From Serripes groenlandicus (taxonomy: Eukaryota > Mollusca > Bivalvia > Cardiida > Cardiidae): a stretch of DNA of 64,000 nt. Shown piece after piece: positions 21,201 to 28,800 of this stretch (its first letter is position 1; each line of letters begins with the position of its first letter). The stretch lies in assembly GCA_031761405.1 (NCBI GenBank), contig JASEVX010000017.1, forward strand, positions 8,624,798-8,688,797, given 5' to 3'. The position numbers and the translations under genes were made by a program. A model generated the notes under the pieces. The model was not told the DNA's origin. It made no database searches and saw only the letters and a program-made list of their open reading frames with translations.

Positions 21201-24137
21201 TTGATCAAAGAATCATGAGCTTCAAAAGAGTGGTTTGATTTAGTAAAGGATATATCTTATAATCTTAGATCATAAAAGCGGAGACAAATAATTTAATGAA
21301 CTGCATAAGTTGGATTTTTCAGATAGAACTCTTAAAATAATTCAGACAGACTCTGAATTATCTATCTGAATATTTAGCCACGTGTAGAAAATGGAGACTG
21401 CGAGTTGGTAGGCTTCTACGAGGACATTGGATTTTTTGCTTTGATATGCTCGATAGTATGTTCATTGAAATGACGTCACCTTTTCATCGCAGTGCTTCTC
21501 CCGTCGCGATGGTGTCATATCGTTTGTATGACGTCATCAATCGGGCTATGACGTTTACAATGCTTGTAACTCAAAGCGTGACAAACTTGAAAGCCATAGT
21601 CTATGAGAAAATATCTAGATTTTAATTTTCGTACAAAGAGCAAAATTAATATTCTAAAATGGACGTTTGGTTGTGGAATTTTCTATATGCATGTGCGTAA
21701 TAGGCGGTACGCCCTTGTTTTATGAATAGCCCGGTTAATCATGATATTCATCTACCGAGGCAGACAGAACTCTTGATAACGTGGTTTTGTTAATGTTTTA
21801 ACCCTTTCCCTCATACGACAATTCTGCAGCAGACGACTTTGAACATATTTTGTCAAAAAGTAGAAAATCTCTGTAATTGAATGGATAACCTATGACTAAA
21901 AGTGGAAAACATTGTGGCAAAAGGAGAAATTGCACGTTTTGTGCAATTTCTTCTTTTGCCACTATGTTTTCAAAAAGCTGTCTGCTGCAGAGGCGTCAGA
22001 AAGTGTCTAGGTGAGGGAAAGGGTTAAAATCCTAATTTGTTTGAGTACCCACACCTTAGGAATTGGTTGGATAAAAAGAGATATATTGTGGGGAAAAGAG
22101 CTGTATACTCCTCCTTATGAGAATCTCAGTATATCCATGATATATGATACCAAATTAAGCATAGGAAAAGACCACCTTTTGTTTGACAATGCTCATAAAT
22201 TTATGATAAAAACAACTATGCAAACCAAATACATATAACAATATTTCATACCACCGTGTTTCCAAGACAAAAGATGTTATTATACATTTATAAAAACATA
22301 GTGTTCAATTCACAAATACAATTTACATAGATGTCACATGATGTTATATACATACATTGTATATCGTTTTTAAAGATTTTGTACTTCCAAAATCTCTGTT
22401 GCTTTCTATATCGGAATATTCACTGAAAATATATTATGTTGAAATATATATATGCCAACACCAATAAATAATTTTCTAGGAAATTTGGTATTATAAATCA
22501 TTCACATCTATAATAATGTTATTTGTTGAAATATAATATCAATATAATACCTGCATATATATTGCAATGAAGGGAATGGTGTTATTAACTGATATGTTTT
22601 TTATCTGCTGAATTTGAGAAGTTCTTCACCCCTGAATCTAATCAAGACTCTTTGAAAGTTAGTATTGGTTTGAGAAGAGTGAAACTCCCAGACATTAGTA
22701 TTATAACTAGCATTTATTTTCCTTGAATTAATCAAGTATGGTATCATGCATTCAGAGATAAATCTGCTTTAACATGTTATATGTTTTATAAGCAATTATT
22801 AGCAGAAGGCATGACTACCAATATACAAGCCATTCTACGAGAAAACCAACATAATGGAGTATGCGTAATGTATCAACCCAGATCAGCCTGTGCAGTCCGC
22901 GCAGGCTAATATGGGCCGACACATTCCGTCTCAGCGGGATAGAGGTATAGATTCCTAAAACAGAAAATCCACAAGAGTCGAAAAGTGTCTGTCCGGGTTA
23001 GCCTGCGCGGTATGCTTTATAATAGGCTGATACAGGTCGATACTTATAGCAGAGTCCACAATCTTTGTTTTTCGTGGGACGGCTCATATATTTATTTTAC
23101 AGATTTGTCATTCATTTTAGAACTACAAGAGAGGAACCATTTGTAACAAGTTTGAGAAAGCAGCATTTTTCTTTTTCTGTATTGTGCAAATATAACTATA
23201 TTGATGCTTTCAGGTTTGAAGATATAAAATAGGAAATACTGACATGAGAACTTACCGTCCACAATCTTTTCCTAGTGTAAATGCCAAGATTCATAATATC
23301 CCACATTTTTTGTCAACATGTAGTATTAAATTTCCTATTCCTCTTCAAATTAAACCAAAACATCTGTTTAATGCTTCACATAGTTTTCCTTATTTAAAGG
23401 TCAAAATTGTTCCTTCCCATCAATATTGGATTGTTTTTGTATTCGAAAACCACTATGAATCATCATATCATTCAAAGGGTAGCTCATTTGCTTTTACAGA
23501 AATCATTCGATGGTTCAAGTGATGTTTCAATAGTTAAGTTATAATTACATCAACTAATTCTACATAGGTCATGCAATACCTTCATTGTTTGAACAACCAA
23601 AACCTGGTTGTCCTTAATATGCACAGCGGCAATTTCGTAAGACATTGAATATGGTTTAAACATTCTTATTGAATCAGTAATATACACCAGATAATCTGAA
23701 ACAAAGATCAGTATAAACAATGGTACATATATTCAATGGTTCAATGATTGTATTTATAAAGAATTTACCATCAATAGATAAAGACTGTCATGGTAAAATA
23801 TGCTTATTGGCAGGTGTGGACAGTGATCAGATGTCTTGATCAATGTGTAAAAAAACTGTCCACATTAACTGTTAAAATGAGCATTATCCAAAAAAACATC
23901 AAGCTCTGCCAAGCGTGATCTCTTGAAGATTCCTGCATTCTCTTAAAAAATATGAAATAAGACTGGTTGTATCATGCCGTGGTCCATTTATTTATCTTCT
24001 TGATTGATAATTGGCAAATCGATTCGACTTCACAGGGTTGTAATTCAATCCTCTCACATTCCTCAATCTGGAATGTGAAAGTAATAAAAAGTCTCTGAAT
24101 AAGTTAATAACATTACCTCATTGTCGTGTGCCTTCAT
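6052..24137 (-). CDS. CAP-Gly domain protein, 9 exons, 370 residues
   Basis: Nine minus-strand exons join to 1,113 nt with consistent phases, an ATG at 24137 and a TAA at 6052. Residues about 126-200 form a CAP-Gly domain: KVGDRVIVQGRYPGTVKWVG, LYVGVRLDDN, NGTYNGKRYF and GHGAMVKY. CAP-Gly domains bind C-terminal EEY/F tails of tubulin or partner proteins, usually through GKNDG. Here that position reads INSTHNG, so classic binding is doubtful; CYLD CAP-Gly domains also deviate there. Ahead of it is a Cys pair segment CTCGPCKKFW (about residues 88-98); behind it lies a basic, Pro/Ser-rich and then charged tail ending SESGFSDR. No USP catalytic domain follows, so it is not a full CYLD. I do not recognise the whole protein. 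Introns are filled with MITEs, and intron 3 holds a dead hAT transposon in the same orientation. Confidence 0.85.
6360..6545 (-). mobile_element. Possible tRNA-derived SINE
   Basis: On the minus strand a B-box-like AGGTTCGAGTTC (complement of GAACTCGAACCT at 6466) follows a TGGTGCAGGGATAGAG segment. Weak; it lies in intron 8 of the CAP-Gly gene. Confidence 0.35.
6772..6948. mobile_element. T-MITE, left part degenerate, shares TTAA with the next
   Basis: ATGCAGCAGACGACTTTG left arm, GGTCTGCTGCA right arm, ending AGAAAGGGTTAA at 6948, which is also the start of the following element. Confidence 0.65.
6945..7174. mobile_element. T-MITE, complete
   Basis: TTAA at both ends, CCCTTTC/GAAAGGG termini, paired CTGCAGCAGACGAC and GTCTGCTGCAG arms, and a central GGCAAAAGGAGAAATTGC hairpin. 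TTAA targets and CCC termini are what piggyBac-group non-autonomous elements show. The right TTAA is intron position 6 of CAP-Gly exon 8. Confidence 0.88.
7181..7355 (-). CDS. CAP-Gly gene exon 8
   Basis: 175 nt, phase 2 in and 0 out: LQTIYASAGMVGPQFVEPYI and SAAPSRGASPSKYKKEP. T-MITEs flank it, with the TTAA 6 nt inside the donor side (7171-7174) and another element starting 26 nt from the acceptor (7382). Confidence 0.88.
7382..7612. mobile_element. T-MITE, complete
   Basis: TTAACCCCTTGCCACATAC to GGGAAAAGGTTAA; its left end is 26 nt from the exon 8 acceptor, so the branch point of that intron may lie within it. Shares its right TTAA with the next element. Confidence 0.85.
7609..7819. mobile_element. 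T-MITE, degenerate
   Basis: TTAACCCCTTCCGTCTTG left end, CTTTTGCCACAATGTTTTC interior, right end near AAAGGTAACC. A further fragment at 7815-8010 follows head to tail. Confidence 0.6.
8010..8239. mobile_element. T-MITE, complete, subfamily with CACGTTTTGTG loop
   Basis: TTAACCCTTTCCCTCATACG to TATGAGGGAAAGGGTTAA, loop GCACGTTTTGTGC. The same loop and CTCATACGACAATTC ends recur in about fifteen copies in the window, which look younger than the rest. Confidence 0.92.
8243..8463. mobile_element. T-MITE, diverged
   Basis: TAAACCCTTTCCCACATA to TGTGGAAATGGGTTAA, separated from the previous copy by 3 nt. Confidence 0.75.
8679..8880. mobile_element. T-MITE, right end damaged
   Basis: TTTAACCCTTTCCCACAAAC left end; hairpin GAGAGTTTGCTCATTGAGCA; right end reads GAGAGGGAGTGAAC. 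A C-MITE starts directly after it. Confidence 0.6.
8881..9050. mobile_element. C-MITE
   Basis: Long palindrome centred on CTCACTGAGACGATTC between CCTATGTTGTG and CACAACATAAGG, ending CCCCTTATCTAGAACTTT. Ends of better copies read AGCTCTAGATAAGG. Confidence 0.75.
9442..9631 (-). CDS. CAP-Gly gene exon 7 (domain end)
   Basis: 190 nt, phase 1 in and 2 out: NSTHNGTYNGKRYFHVPRGH, GAMVKYTEV, then a proline- and arginine-rich linker ending RRRKERNS. Acceptor ATATTCAG, donor CAAA|GTAAGT. Confidence 0.93.
9665..9835 (-). mobile_element. SINE 3' part, same family as 34664
   Basis: The minus strand reads TGTGTGGAGTACTGGTGTC, then GAAAGTCAGGAAACGC and GTGGTATGACTTCATTG, matching the body of the SINE at 34664-34928. 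Confidence 0.6.
9983..10172. mobile_element. T-MITE, internally shortened
   Basis: TTAACACTTTCCCACATAC to ATGGAAAGGGTTAA; part of the hairpin loop is missing. Right TTAA is shared with the next copy. Confidence 0.8.
10169..10327. mobile_element. T-MITE lacking its left arm
   Basis: Starts at the shared TTAA, has the TGCTTGTTTTGAGCA hairpin, and ends GTGGGAAAGGGTTAA. Confidence 0.65.
10407..10643. mobile_element. T-MITE
   Basis: TTAACCCTTTCCCAAATAC to GTGTGACAGGGTTAA; the right TTAA (10640-10643) is the left TTAA of the next copy. Confidence 0.85.
10640..10873. mobile_element. T-MITE, complete
   Basis: TTAACCCTTTCCCCCATATA to TGAGGGAAAGGGTTAA. Ends 38 nt from the donor of CAP-Gly exon 6. 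Confidence 0.92.
10912..10992 (-). CDS. CAP-Gly gene exon 6 (domain middle)
   Basis: 81 nt, phase 1 in and 1 out: GTVKWVGVLDEDSIAPELYV then GVRLDDN. Acceptor ATTTTCAG, donor AACA|GTATGT. T-MITEs lie on both sides, about 38 and 43 nt away. Confidence 0.93.
11036..11255. mobile_element. T-MITE, left end damaged
   Basis: GACTCTTCCCAAATACAG left end, GGAAAGAGTTAA right end, 43 nt from the acceptor of CAP-Gly exon 6. A further left-end fragment (TTAATCCTTATTCACATAC) abuts it. Confidence 0.7.
11337..11622 (-). mobile_element. Helentron-like element, minus orientation
   Basis: On the minus strand: TTGTCCCCCGCTTAGCGAA palindrome, a (CAGTCCGTCCGT)n block, an AGGTCA-bearing core, then hairpin AATTCTCTGAATT and TGCTTGTT at 11337. 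The (GGAC/GACGG)n block is at 11510-11565 on the plus strand. Confidence 0.6.
11623..11945 (-). mobile_element. Helentron-like element, ATGTCTCCCC family, truncated
   Basis: The minus strand starts ATGTCTCCCCCCATATATGG, a palindrome, then TATTGTTTTTGCTCTGACTG. The core has two imperfect units at 11640 and 11750 with GAAATATAGTCATATGACC. Confidence 0.55.
11946..12078. mobile_element. T-MITE right half
   Basis: GGCGCAAAGAGAAATTGCTC hairpin to GTAAGAAAGGGTAAA; the left half is replaced by the preceding element. Confidence 0.55.
12472..12699. mobile_element. T-MITE, complete but left TTAA mutated
   Basis: ATAACCCTTTCCCTCATAG to TGAGGGAAAGGGTTAA. A degenerate relative lies just before it at 12320-12420. 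Confidence 0.85.
13012..13351. mobile_element. hAT-type MITE with a nested repeat
   Basis: Termini CAGGGGCGTAGCTCCC and CAAGCTACGCCCCTG are inverted repeats of hAT type. The middle, about 13090-13318, is a different repeat also found at 22835-23095 (GATCAGCCTGCGCTGTCC, CAGAAAATCCACAGGAG). The 8-nt flanks are not identical. Confidence 0.75.
13352..13543. mobile_element. T-MITE, left tip lost next to the hAT MITE
   Basis: CCTTTCTCACATGAAGAC left, ATGTTGGAAAGGGTTAA right. Confidence 0.65.
13896..14126. mobile_element. T-MITE, complete
   Basis: TTAACCCTTTCCCACATACA to AGCGAAAGGGTTAG; hairpin with GAAATTGCTTGTTTTTGAGC. Confidence 0.88.
14152..14388. mobile_element. T-MITE, diverged ends
   Basis: GTAACTCTTTCCCACATACA to GGGGGAAAGAGATAA, 25 nt after the preceding copy. 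Confidence 0.75.
14389..15282. other. CAP-Gly intron 5, remainder
   Basis: A faint T-MITE remnant lies at 14400-14560 (TTTTGCCACA, GTTGTCTGAAGC). The rest is AT-rich with no recognised feature; the open frame at 14908-15147 has no motif. Confidence 0.45.
15283..15469 (-). CDS. CAP-Gly gene exon 5 (domain start)
   Basis: 187 nt, phase 0 in and 1 out. Begins PERDPFLCTCGPCKKFW and ends in the first CAP-Gly strand, VVKVGDRVIVQGRYPG. Acceptor AATATTTCAG, donor CCAG|GTATTT. Confidence 0.9.
15592..15821. mobile_element. T-MITE, complete, CACGTTTTGTG subfamily
   Basis: TTAACCCATTCCCTGATATG to TGAGGGAAAGGGTTAA. Confidence 0.92.
15953..16111. mobile_element. T-MITE, internally deleted
   Basis: TTAAACCCTTTCCCACATAC to GTGCGAAAGGGTTAA, 159 nt. 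Confidence 0.8.
16458..16653. mobile_element. C-MITE
   Basis: Left AAAGTTCTAGATAAGG, inner palindrome around CAAAAGAATTGTCTAATGG, right AAAGACTAGTTTACACGACC. Confidence 0.65.
16826..17075 (+). mobile_element. SINE (family with CAATCAATCAAT tail)
   Basis: Body: CCAAAGACTTTAAAATTAG, GGGTTAGCATTAC, GGTATCAGGATAAATGGACC, CTTGTAACTTACCCAG, tail CACCAAACAATCAATCAAT. Related copies at 43648, 57600/58630 and 63520. Confidence 0.7.
17247..17469. mobile_element. T-MITE, complete, beside a truncated C-MITE
   Basis: TTAACCCTTTCCCTCATACG to TGAGGTAAAGGGTTAA. Its left flank (17186-17246) is C-MITE sequence ending GGTGTGGGTAC; the matching C-MITE right half is not found on the other side. Confidence 0.9.
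17630..17763. mobile_element. T-MITE right half
   Basis: CAATTTCTCCTTTTGTCAA to GTTGGAAAGGGTTAA; ends 10 nt from the donor of CAP-Gly exon 4. Confidence 0.7.
17774..17845 (-). CDS. CAP-Gly gene exon 4
   Basis: 72 nt, phase 0/0: SFFTGLEPGGGKQTAAGIFD. Donor is the weak GAA|GTTACA; the TTAA of a T-MITE lies about 10 nt into the intron. Confidence 0.75.
18200..18402. mobile_element. 203-bp element with about 20-bp inverted ends
   Basis: TAAAATATATATGATACCCT left and, inverted on the right, AGGGTATCATATATTTTA. No other copy seen here; superfamily unknown. Confidence 0.6.
18633..21001 (-). pseudogene. Dead hAT-type transposase (ZMYM1/THAP-repressor-like)
   Basis: Reading leftward from 21001: a degenerate N-terminus (MKDKFAKYQDKPLYSKS, stop), a LDIGNLDNNN block, a TTF-type zinc finger (CRTAR equivalent CGRTARC, then GVYCAPCYPF) at 20659-20420, a DUF4371-like catalytic region (FTVMADESEDVSDIEQFAF, GQGYDGAGNMS) at 20363-19640, and the hAT dimerisation tail (LLTMPVSTASAERSFSGLRR, then TGLALLHIHR in another frame) down to 18633. 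At least three in-frame stops and three frame changes break it. It lies in intron 3 of the CAP-Gly gene. No clear terminal inverted repeats or 8-bp duplication were found. Confidence 0.88.
21002..21797. other. CAP-Gly intron 3, no gene
   Basis: Contains clustered AGATCTAGATCTAG words at 21125-21190, a simple palindromic microsatellite-like patch, and TGACGTCA-like words near 21471-21535 (ATGACGTCACC, ATGACGTCATC). No coding signal. Confidence 0.45.
21798..22027. mobile_element. T-MITE, complete, CACGTTTTGTG subfamily
   Basis: TTAACCCTTTCCCTCATACG to GTGAGGGAAAGGGTTAA. The right flank to 22130 is the second half of a C-MITE (GAGTACCCACACC, AGAGATATATTGTGGGG). Confidence 0.92.
22131..22834. 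other. CAP-Gly intron 3, AT-rich, nothing recognised
   Basis: Many TATATA words, no frame beyond the end of the open stretch at 22238, no repeat family identified. Confidence 0.45.
22835..23095. mobile_element. Repeat shared with the core of the 13012 element
   Basis: GCGTAATGTATCAACCCAG, GCCGACACATTCCGTCTC, CAGAAAATCCACAAGAG, and CGTGGGACGGCTCATAT correspond to 13100-13318. End pieces TACGAGAAAA and TTTTCGTGGGACGG are weakly inverted. Confidence 0.6.
23580..23695 (-). CDS. CAP-Gly gene exon 3
   Basis: 116 nt, phase 1 in and 0 out: YLVYITDSIRMFKPYSMS then HIKDNQVLVVQTMK. Only one frame is open. Acceptor TTTGTTTCAG, donor AAG|GTATTG. Confidence 0.8.
24034..24067 (-). CDS. CAP-Gly gene exon 2 (34 nt)
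   Basis: Acceptor CACATTCCAG, donor CCCT|GTGAAG; phase 0 in and 1 out. Codes IEECERIELQP. It was inferred because it is the only piece found that converts exon 1 phase 0 into the phase 1 needed by exon 3. Confidence 0.6.
24117..24137 (-). CDS. CAP-Gly gene exon 1 (start codon)
   Basis: Seven codons, MKAHDNE, ending GAG|GTAATG, phase 0. The frame is open upstream for 14 more codons to an in-frame stop, so an upstream start is not excluded, but no other in-frame ATG is present. Confidence 0.6.
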
Positions 24138-24260
24138 AGCTATGACATATCCTCGTAATTTAGAGCAGTATTTACAAAATTAATCAGTTCTATCAATTAG
24201 CGTTCCCGTTGTCAGGCAAGCACCTGTCTTACTTCCGGTTAATCTAAAATGCTTATATCA
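24138..24260 (-). promoter_or_regulatory. Likely 5' UTR and core promoter of the CAP-Gly gene
   Basis: Upstream of the start lies a 3-codon upstream ORF (ATG TCA TAG, 24148-24140) and, at 24231-24240, ACTTCCGGTT, an ETS-type site common in TATA-less animal promoters. No TATA box is visible at a fitting distance. Because ATP9 runs the other way, this region may serve both genes. Inference only. Confidence 0.35.
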
Positions 24261-24763
24261 ATAGTAAATAAACGATACAAACTCCATATTTTGAAAGTGA
24301 CAAATTGAGTTTTTGCACAAAATTGATTAAGTATGAACTTCTATGATGAGTGATTATGTTACTTTTTACATCAAGATCGCTTAATTCACTTTTGACATAC
24401 TATCCTAAATTTTTACAATGTCACTGTCGTAAGCGATATTTTAATGGAGGAAGGAAGACAAATTCATGAAAACTGATAGATTTTCAAGTCCGAAAAGGGG
24501 TTACCTCCGCATATCAAACAGATCTAGGTATCGTGAATGAAATAGTTAGAGCCTTAGTAAAAGCCTTCATCCGAAATCTACTTTGAAATTAAGAAATTTT
24601 ACGAAATGATACTAACTATTTCTAAAAAAACCACGCAAACCGAATTTTCGTGTCATCAAGATCATATGCAAATGACTCATTATTTAAGTTTTTGTTTCAA
24701 GATACATTGCATTTTGAAATTTTTATGATGTATAGATGTATACCTTTCTAATAATTCATAAAA

Positions 24764-24995
<232 letters not shown>

Positions 24996-25003
24996 CTTTT
25001 ATA

Positions 25004-25056
25004 GTACGAAAACGTTCGGTATACATTGCATTTGATATGCAAATTTACATCACTCT
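25004..25056 (+). repeat. Third, partial copy of the TRIM LTR start
   Basis: ACGAAAACGTTCGG through CAAATTTACATCAC matches the first 50 nt of the TRIM LTRs. The flank CTCTGGCTTTTATAGT is also repeated before LTR 1 (25108-25123), so element and flank appear duplicated together. Confidence 0.65.
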
Positions 25057-25129
25057 TTCTCTGTCTGTCTGTCTGTCCTTCTCTCTCTATTTGAGTATCT
25101 CATTCTCTCTGGCTTTAATAGTGTTGTGT

Positions 25130-25527
25130 TGTAACGAAAACGTTCGGTATACATTGTATTTGATATGCAAATTTACATCACCGTTTCTTTAGGATTACAT
25201 ATATAATTATATATTTTCGCTGAAGGGATCTTCTGCGTCTTTAGCCCTGCACGTTACATTGGTGGCAGCGGTGGGATGAAGACAACTGCCATACCGGAGT
25301 TGCCTTACACACAGGTTTCTCAGGCCAAGACTCGAGACGAGTCTTCTCGGAGTGGGAAGTAGTGTAACGAAAACGTTCGGTATACGTTGCATTTGATATG
25401 CAAATTTACATCACCGTTTCGAAGTGATGGAGTTTAAGATTACATATATAAGACAAGTTGACCCCTTCAGGGTTGAGTATACTTTTCGCTGAAGGGATAT
25501 TCTGCGTCTTTAGCCCTGCACGTTACA
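25130..25527 (+). mobile_element. TRIM: miniature LTR retrotransposon
   Basis: Two near-identical terminal repeats begin TGTAACGAAAACG and end CACGTTACA: LTR 1 at 25130-25258 (129 nt, with an internal deletion) and LTR 2 at 25363-25527 (165 nt). The 104-nt interior starts TTGGTGGCAGCGG, which could be a primer-binding site, and ends with the purine tract GGAGTGGGAAG, which could be a polypurine tract. No coding sequence. Flanks do not show a clean 5-bp duplication. Confidence 0.75.
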
Positions 25528-25685
25528 GTATTATCAAATAAGTCTTAGCGCCTGGATGAGTGACCCGCGGTTGTTGAACTCTGTCAAAAATGAGGACCTA
25601 GTAGTACATACTGTCCATTGATTTAATTGGCCACTGCAGCTGACATTTGTATTCCCCTAACCTTTCTTTTGATTTATGATTACAG

Positions 25686-25859
25686 ATCGTTTTCAGATGA
25701 GGATGATTCTCTGGATAATATTCCATTAATGAACTGTGTTGACGAAGGATTTGAAATGGAGGAAAATGAATCTCTTGTTAAACGCCGAAAGCAGCGGCCG
25801 TATGGACAAACTCGTCTCTCATACTGGTGTTCTAACTTATGGGCATCCTGTTGTAGTTG
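25686..25859 (+). CDS. ATP9B: ATP9 exon 1 of those found (N-terminal cytosolic)
   Basis: Acceptor follows TTTATGATTACAG; donor is TTG|GTACAT. It enters in phase 2 and leaves in phase 2. It encodes an acidic stretch with DSLDNIPLM and [11 protein letters not shown], matching the start of vertebrate ATP9B, then a Cys-rich segment (SCCSW). No in-frame ATG precedes the motif inside the exon, so the start codon is upstream. The lead-in at 25627-25685 is open but lies before the acceptor. Confidence 0.85.
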
Positions 25860-28800
25860 GTACATAATGATTTTTTTAATTACATTTTATCCATTTGAAT
25901 TTTGATAAGGATGGGACCGGTTGTCCCAGTACTGGTTATCAAAATAGGTATTCAAGTACTCGTTTATAATTTTCTCATTTTTATTTTTCTGTTTTTCATC
26001 TGTTTAAACTTTTAAAAATTAATGAATTGGTTATTCCCTGTGTTCAAAAATAAAATAATTGAATTACTAAAGACGTCACTTAAATGGCAGTAAAGGCATT
26101 AAATAAACAGGATAACATCTTTTCGTCTGAAGACGATACTTAATCCATCTTAATCTGTTTTAGTTGGCGTCTTGATTGCATTCATGAGTCACTGACAATG
26201 TGACAAACAGGTACTGGGGTAGTGATTTGAATGTTACCTCCAGTTAATTTACAACAATATGTCAAACAGGCCATCAGTTTTTCACTTCAAAATTATTGGA
26301 TAAGAATTTGTTGGTCAAATAACTAGAATTATCTTCTAACATTCTTATAATATATTCAAATGAAATGGAGAAGCATTAATTATAAGAAAATTGTGAGATC
26401 TGGGTTTCCTTTTTAACGAACGCAGTGTATATATTTCAGTCATGTAAATATTTCGAACACCAGTTAATAAAAGTTGATTTATGTTTGTTATTTTCATTGA
26501 TGATATTAATAATCACTTTTTAAACATGGTATTTATCAATGCTATTTGATTTCATCTAACTGTTCGTTTTGCGCCTTTAAAAGCGTATGAAATAAGGCTG
26601 CACCAAACATTTGGATGTTTATGCTTATACTATTTCTAGGTGTGTTTACTGAATTAGTTGTATTTTTTAAAGTAAAACGACTGGTGTCCTTCAACTTTCA
26701 AATATCAAATGTCGATTCCAAAACAAACACACATTAGTACTTATAAGACAATTCAAAGTAACAATGGCCAGACTATTCCGATAGACAAGACTTTTTGATG
26801 AACAAGAAAACAACTTTTGAATTCTTATGATTACCCAAGATTGATCAGAAAATAAATGATTATCAAATAACTAATATTGATACTTTTTACCATTTGAACA
26901 CTGTTGCTTATTCTAAAAATGGGGAGAGTTTTTTTGGGAGAAAAATGCATTTGGGATTTTCACTTTTCACAGTCCATTGATCTCATTTGACATTCAATTT
27001 TACATGCCATTAGCTGGTGTATTCATGTGACAAATTATACCAAATCCATGTAATCATTTCAGGTTGGTTGGTTGGACATATTTTAGGCAGGCTATTTTTA
27101 CATATGGCAATTAAAATATTAGTCTTTAAGGGGATTTTTCTTCTTCATTTAATAGCTGTCTAGGATGTTGTTGTAAGAAAAAAGGATATAAACAAAGAAC
27201 TGTTCCAATTGGTCTTGAAAGACTTACAGAGGAAAGATATCCCAGAAATGTTGTCAGGAATCAGAAATACAGTATCATTACTTTCATACCAAAGGTAATT
27301 GTATCTTTCCATTCAACTCTGATATTTTAATTATGTCTCCCCCTGTATACAGGGGAGATATATTGTTTTTGTCCTGGGCGTCTGTCTGTCTGTCTGTCTG
27401 TCCGTCTGTCCGAAATCGTGTCCGCTCCATATCTCCAAGACGGCTTGAAGGATTTTCATGAAACTTGGCTCACATGTTCACCTCATCAAGGCGACGTGCA
27501 GAACCCGCGTCTCGACAATATAGGGTCAAGGTCAAGGTCACGCTTGAAGGTCAAAGGTTTGAGGCTTTATTTCGTGTCCGCTCCATATCTCCCAGACGGC
27601 TTGAAGGATTTTCATGAAACTTGGGTCACATGTTCACCTCATCAAGGCGACGTGCAGAACCCGCGTCTCGACAATATAGGGTCAAGGTCACACTTGAAGG
27701 TCAAAGGTTTGAGGCTTTATTTCGTGTCCGCTCCATATCTCCGAGACGGCTTGAAGGATTTTCATGAAACTTGGGTCAAATGTTCACCTCATCAAGGTGA
27801 TGTGCAGAACCCATGTCTACTGTCTGTCTGTCTGTCCCAAATTTATAGGTTGGAATGTTTTGAGAGATTTTGACAGATATTTGAGGGGAGACATCTAATT
27901 TTTGCAAAAACAATTCTAGTTGTTTATTAGAATCACAGTTCTAGATATTAAAGGTGCCTCCTTCATACTTTAACCCTTTCCCTCATACGACAATTCTGCA
28001 GCAGACGACTTTGAACATATTTAGTCAAAACATAACCTATGACAAAAAGCGGAAAACATTGTGGCAAAAGGAGAAATTGCACATTCTGTGCAATTTCTTC
28101 TTTTGTCACTATGTTTTAAAAAAGCCGTCTGCTGCAGAGGCGTCAGAAAGCGTCTATATTAGGGAAAGGGTTAAACGTTTAAGCCTTCAACCCTATGTTG
28201 CAGGTATTTAAAAGAATAAGTTATTTTGAGTTCCCACAACATTAACCCTTTCCCTCATACGACAATTCTGCAGCAGATGAGTTTGAACTTATTTTGTCAA
28301 ATAATGGAAAATCTCTATAATTGAATGGATAACCTATGACAAAAAGTGGAAAACGGTGTGGCAAAAGGAGAAATTGCTCGTTTTGAGCAATTTCTTCTTT
28401 TGTCACTATGTTTTCAAAAGGCCGTCTGCTGTAGAGGCGTCAGAAAGCGTCTATATGAGGGAAAGGGTTAAGGTTTAGTTAAGTACCATGGGAAACAGAG
28501 CTGGATAAGGTTTTTTATTTCTGAAATCCTTATTTGAGCCTTCAACGGTATGTTGCATCTATTTAAAAGAGATGATAAGTAATGGAGATAGGTTGTGGAA
28601 AAGGTCATTTACTAACAGGAGTAAATTATACTCATACCTGAATGGAGAAACAACTTTTCAATCTACAAATTGAGATGCACAGATAGCAGGAACTGAGTTC
28701 CTGGAGTCAGTGATTAAATGCTGCTGCTTTATATGCATCCATTTGATATTCAATCCTTAATTCAAAATCAGTTGTGACAGAACAAAGTATATTCAACCCT

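Noticed and set aside
23244..23522. Open frame with an IPL motif, considered as the missing ATP9 first exon
   Set aside because: The IPLQ resemblance is four residues, there is no suitable phase-2 donor, and it lies upstream of the oppositely oriented CAP-Gly promoter.
25553..25610. ATG-led 15 codons (MSDPRLLNSVKNEDL) as ATP9 exon 1
   Set aside because: Donors available give phase 0, exon 25686 needs phase 2, and the intron would be under 80 nt.
27418..27873. 151-codon open frame with three repeated segments
   Set aside because: It is the 150-156-nt tandem core of a mobile element; the frame stays open only because unit lengths are multiples of three.
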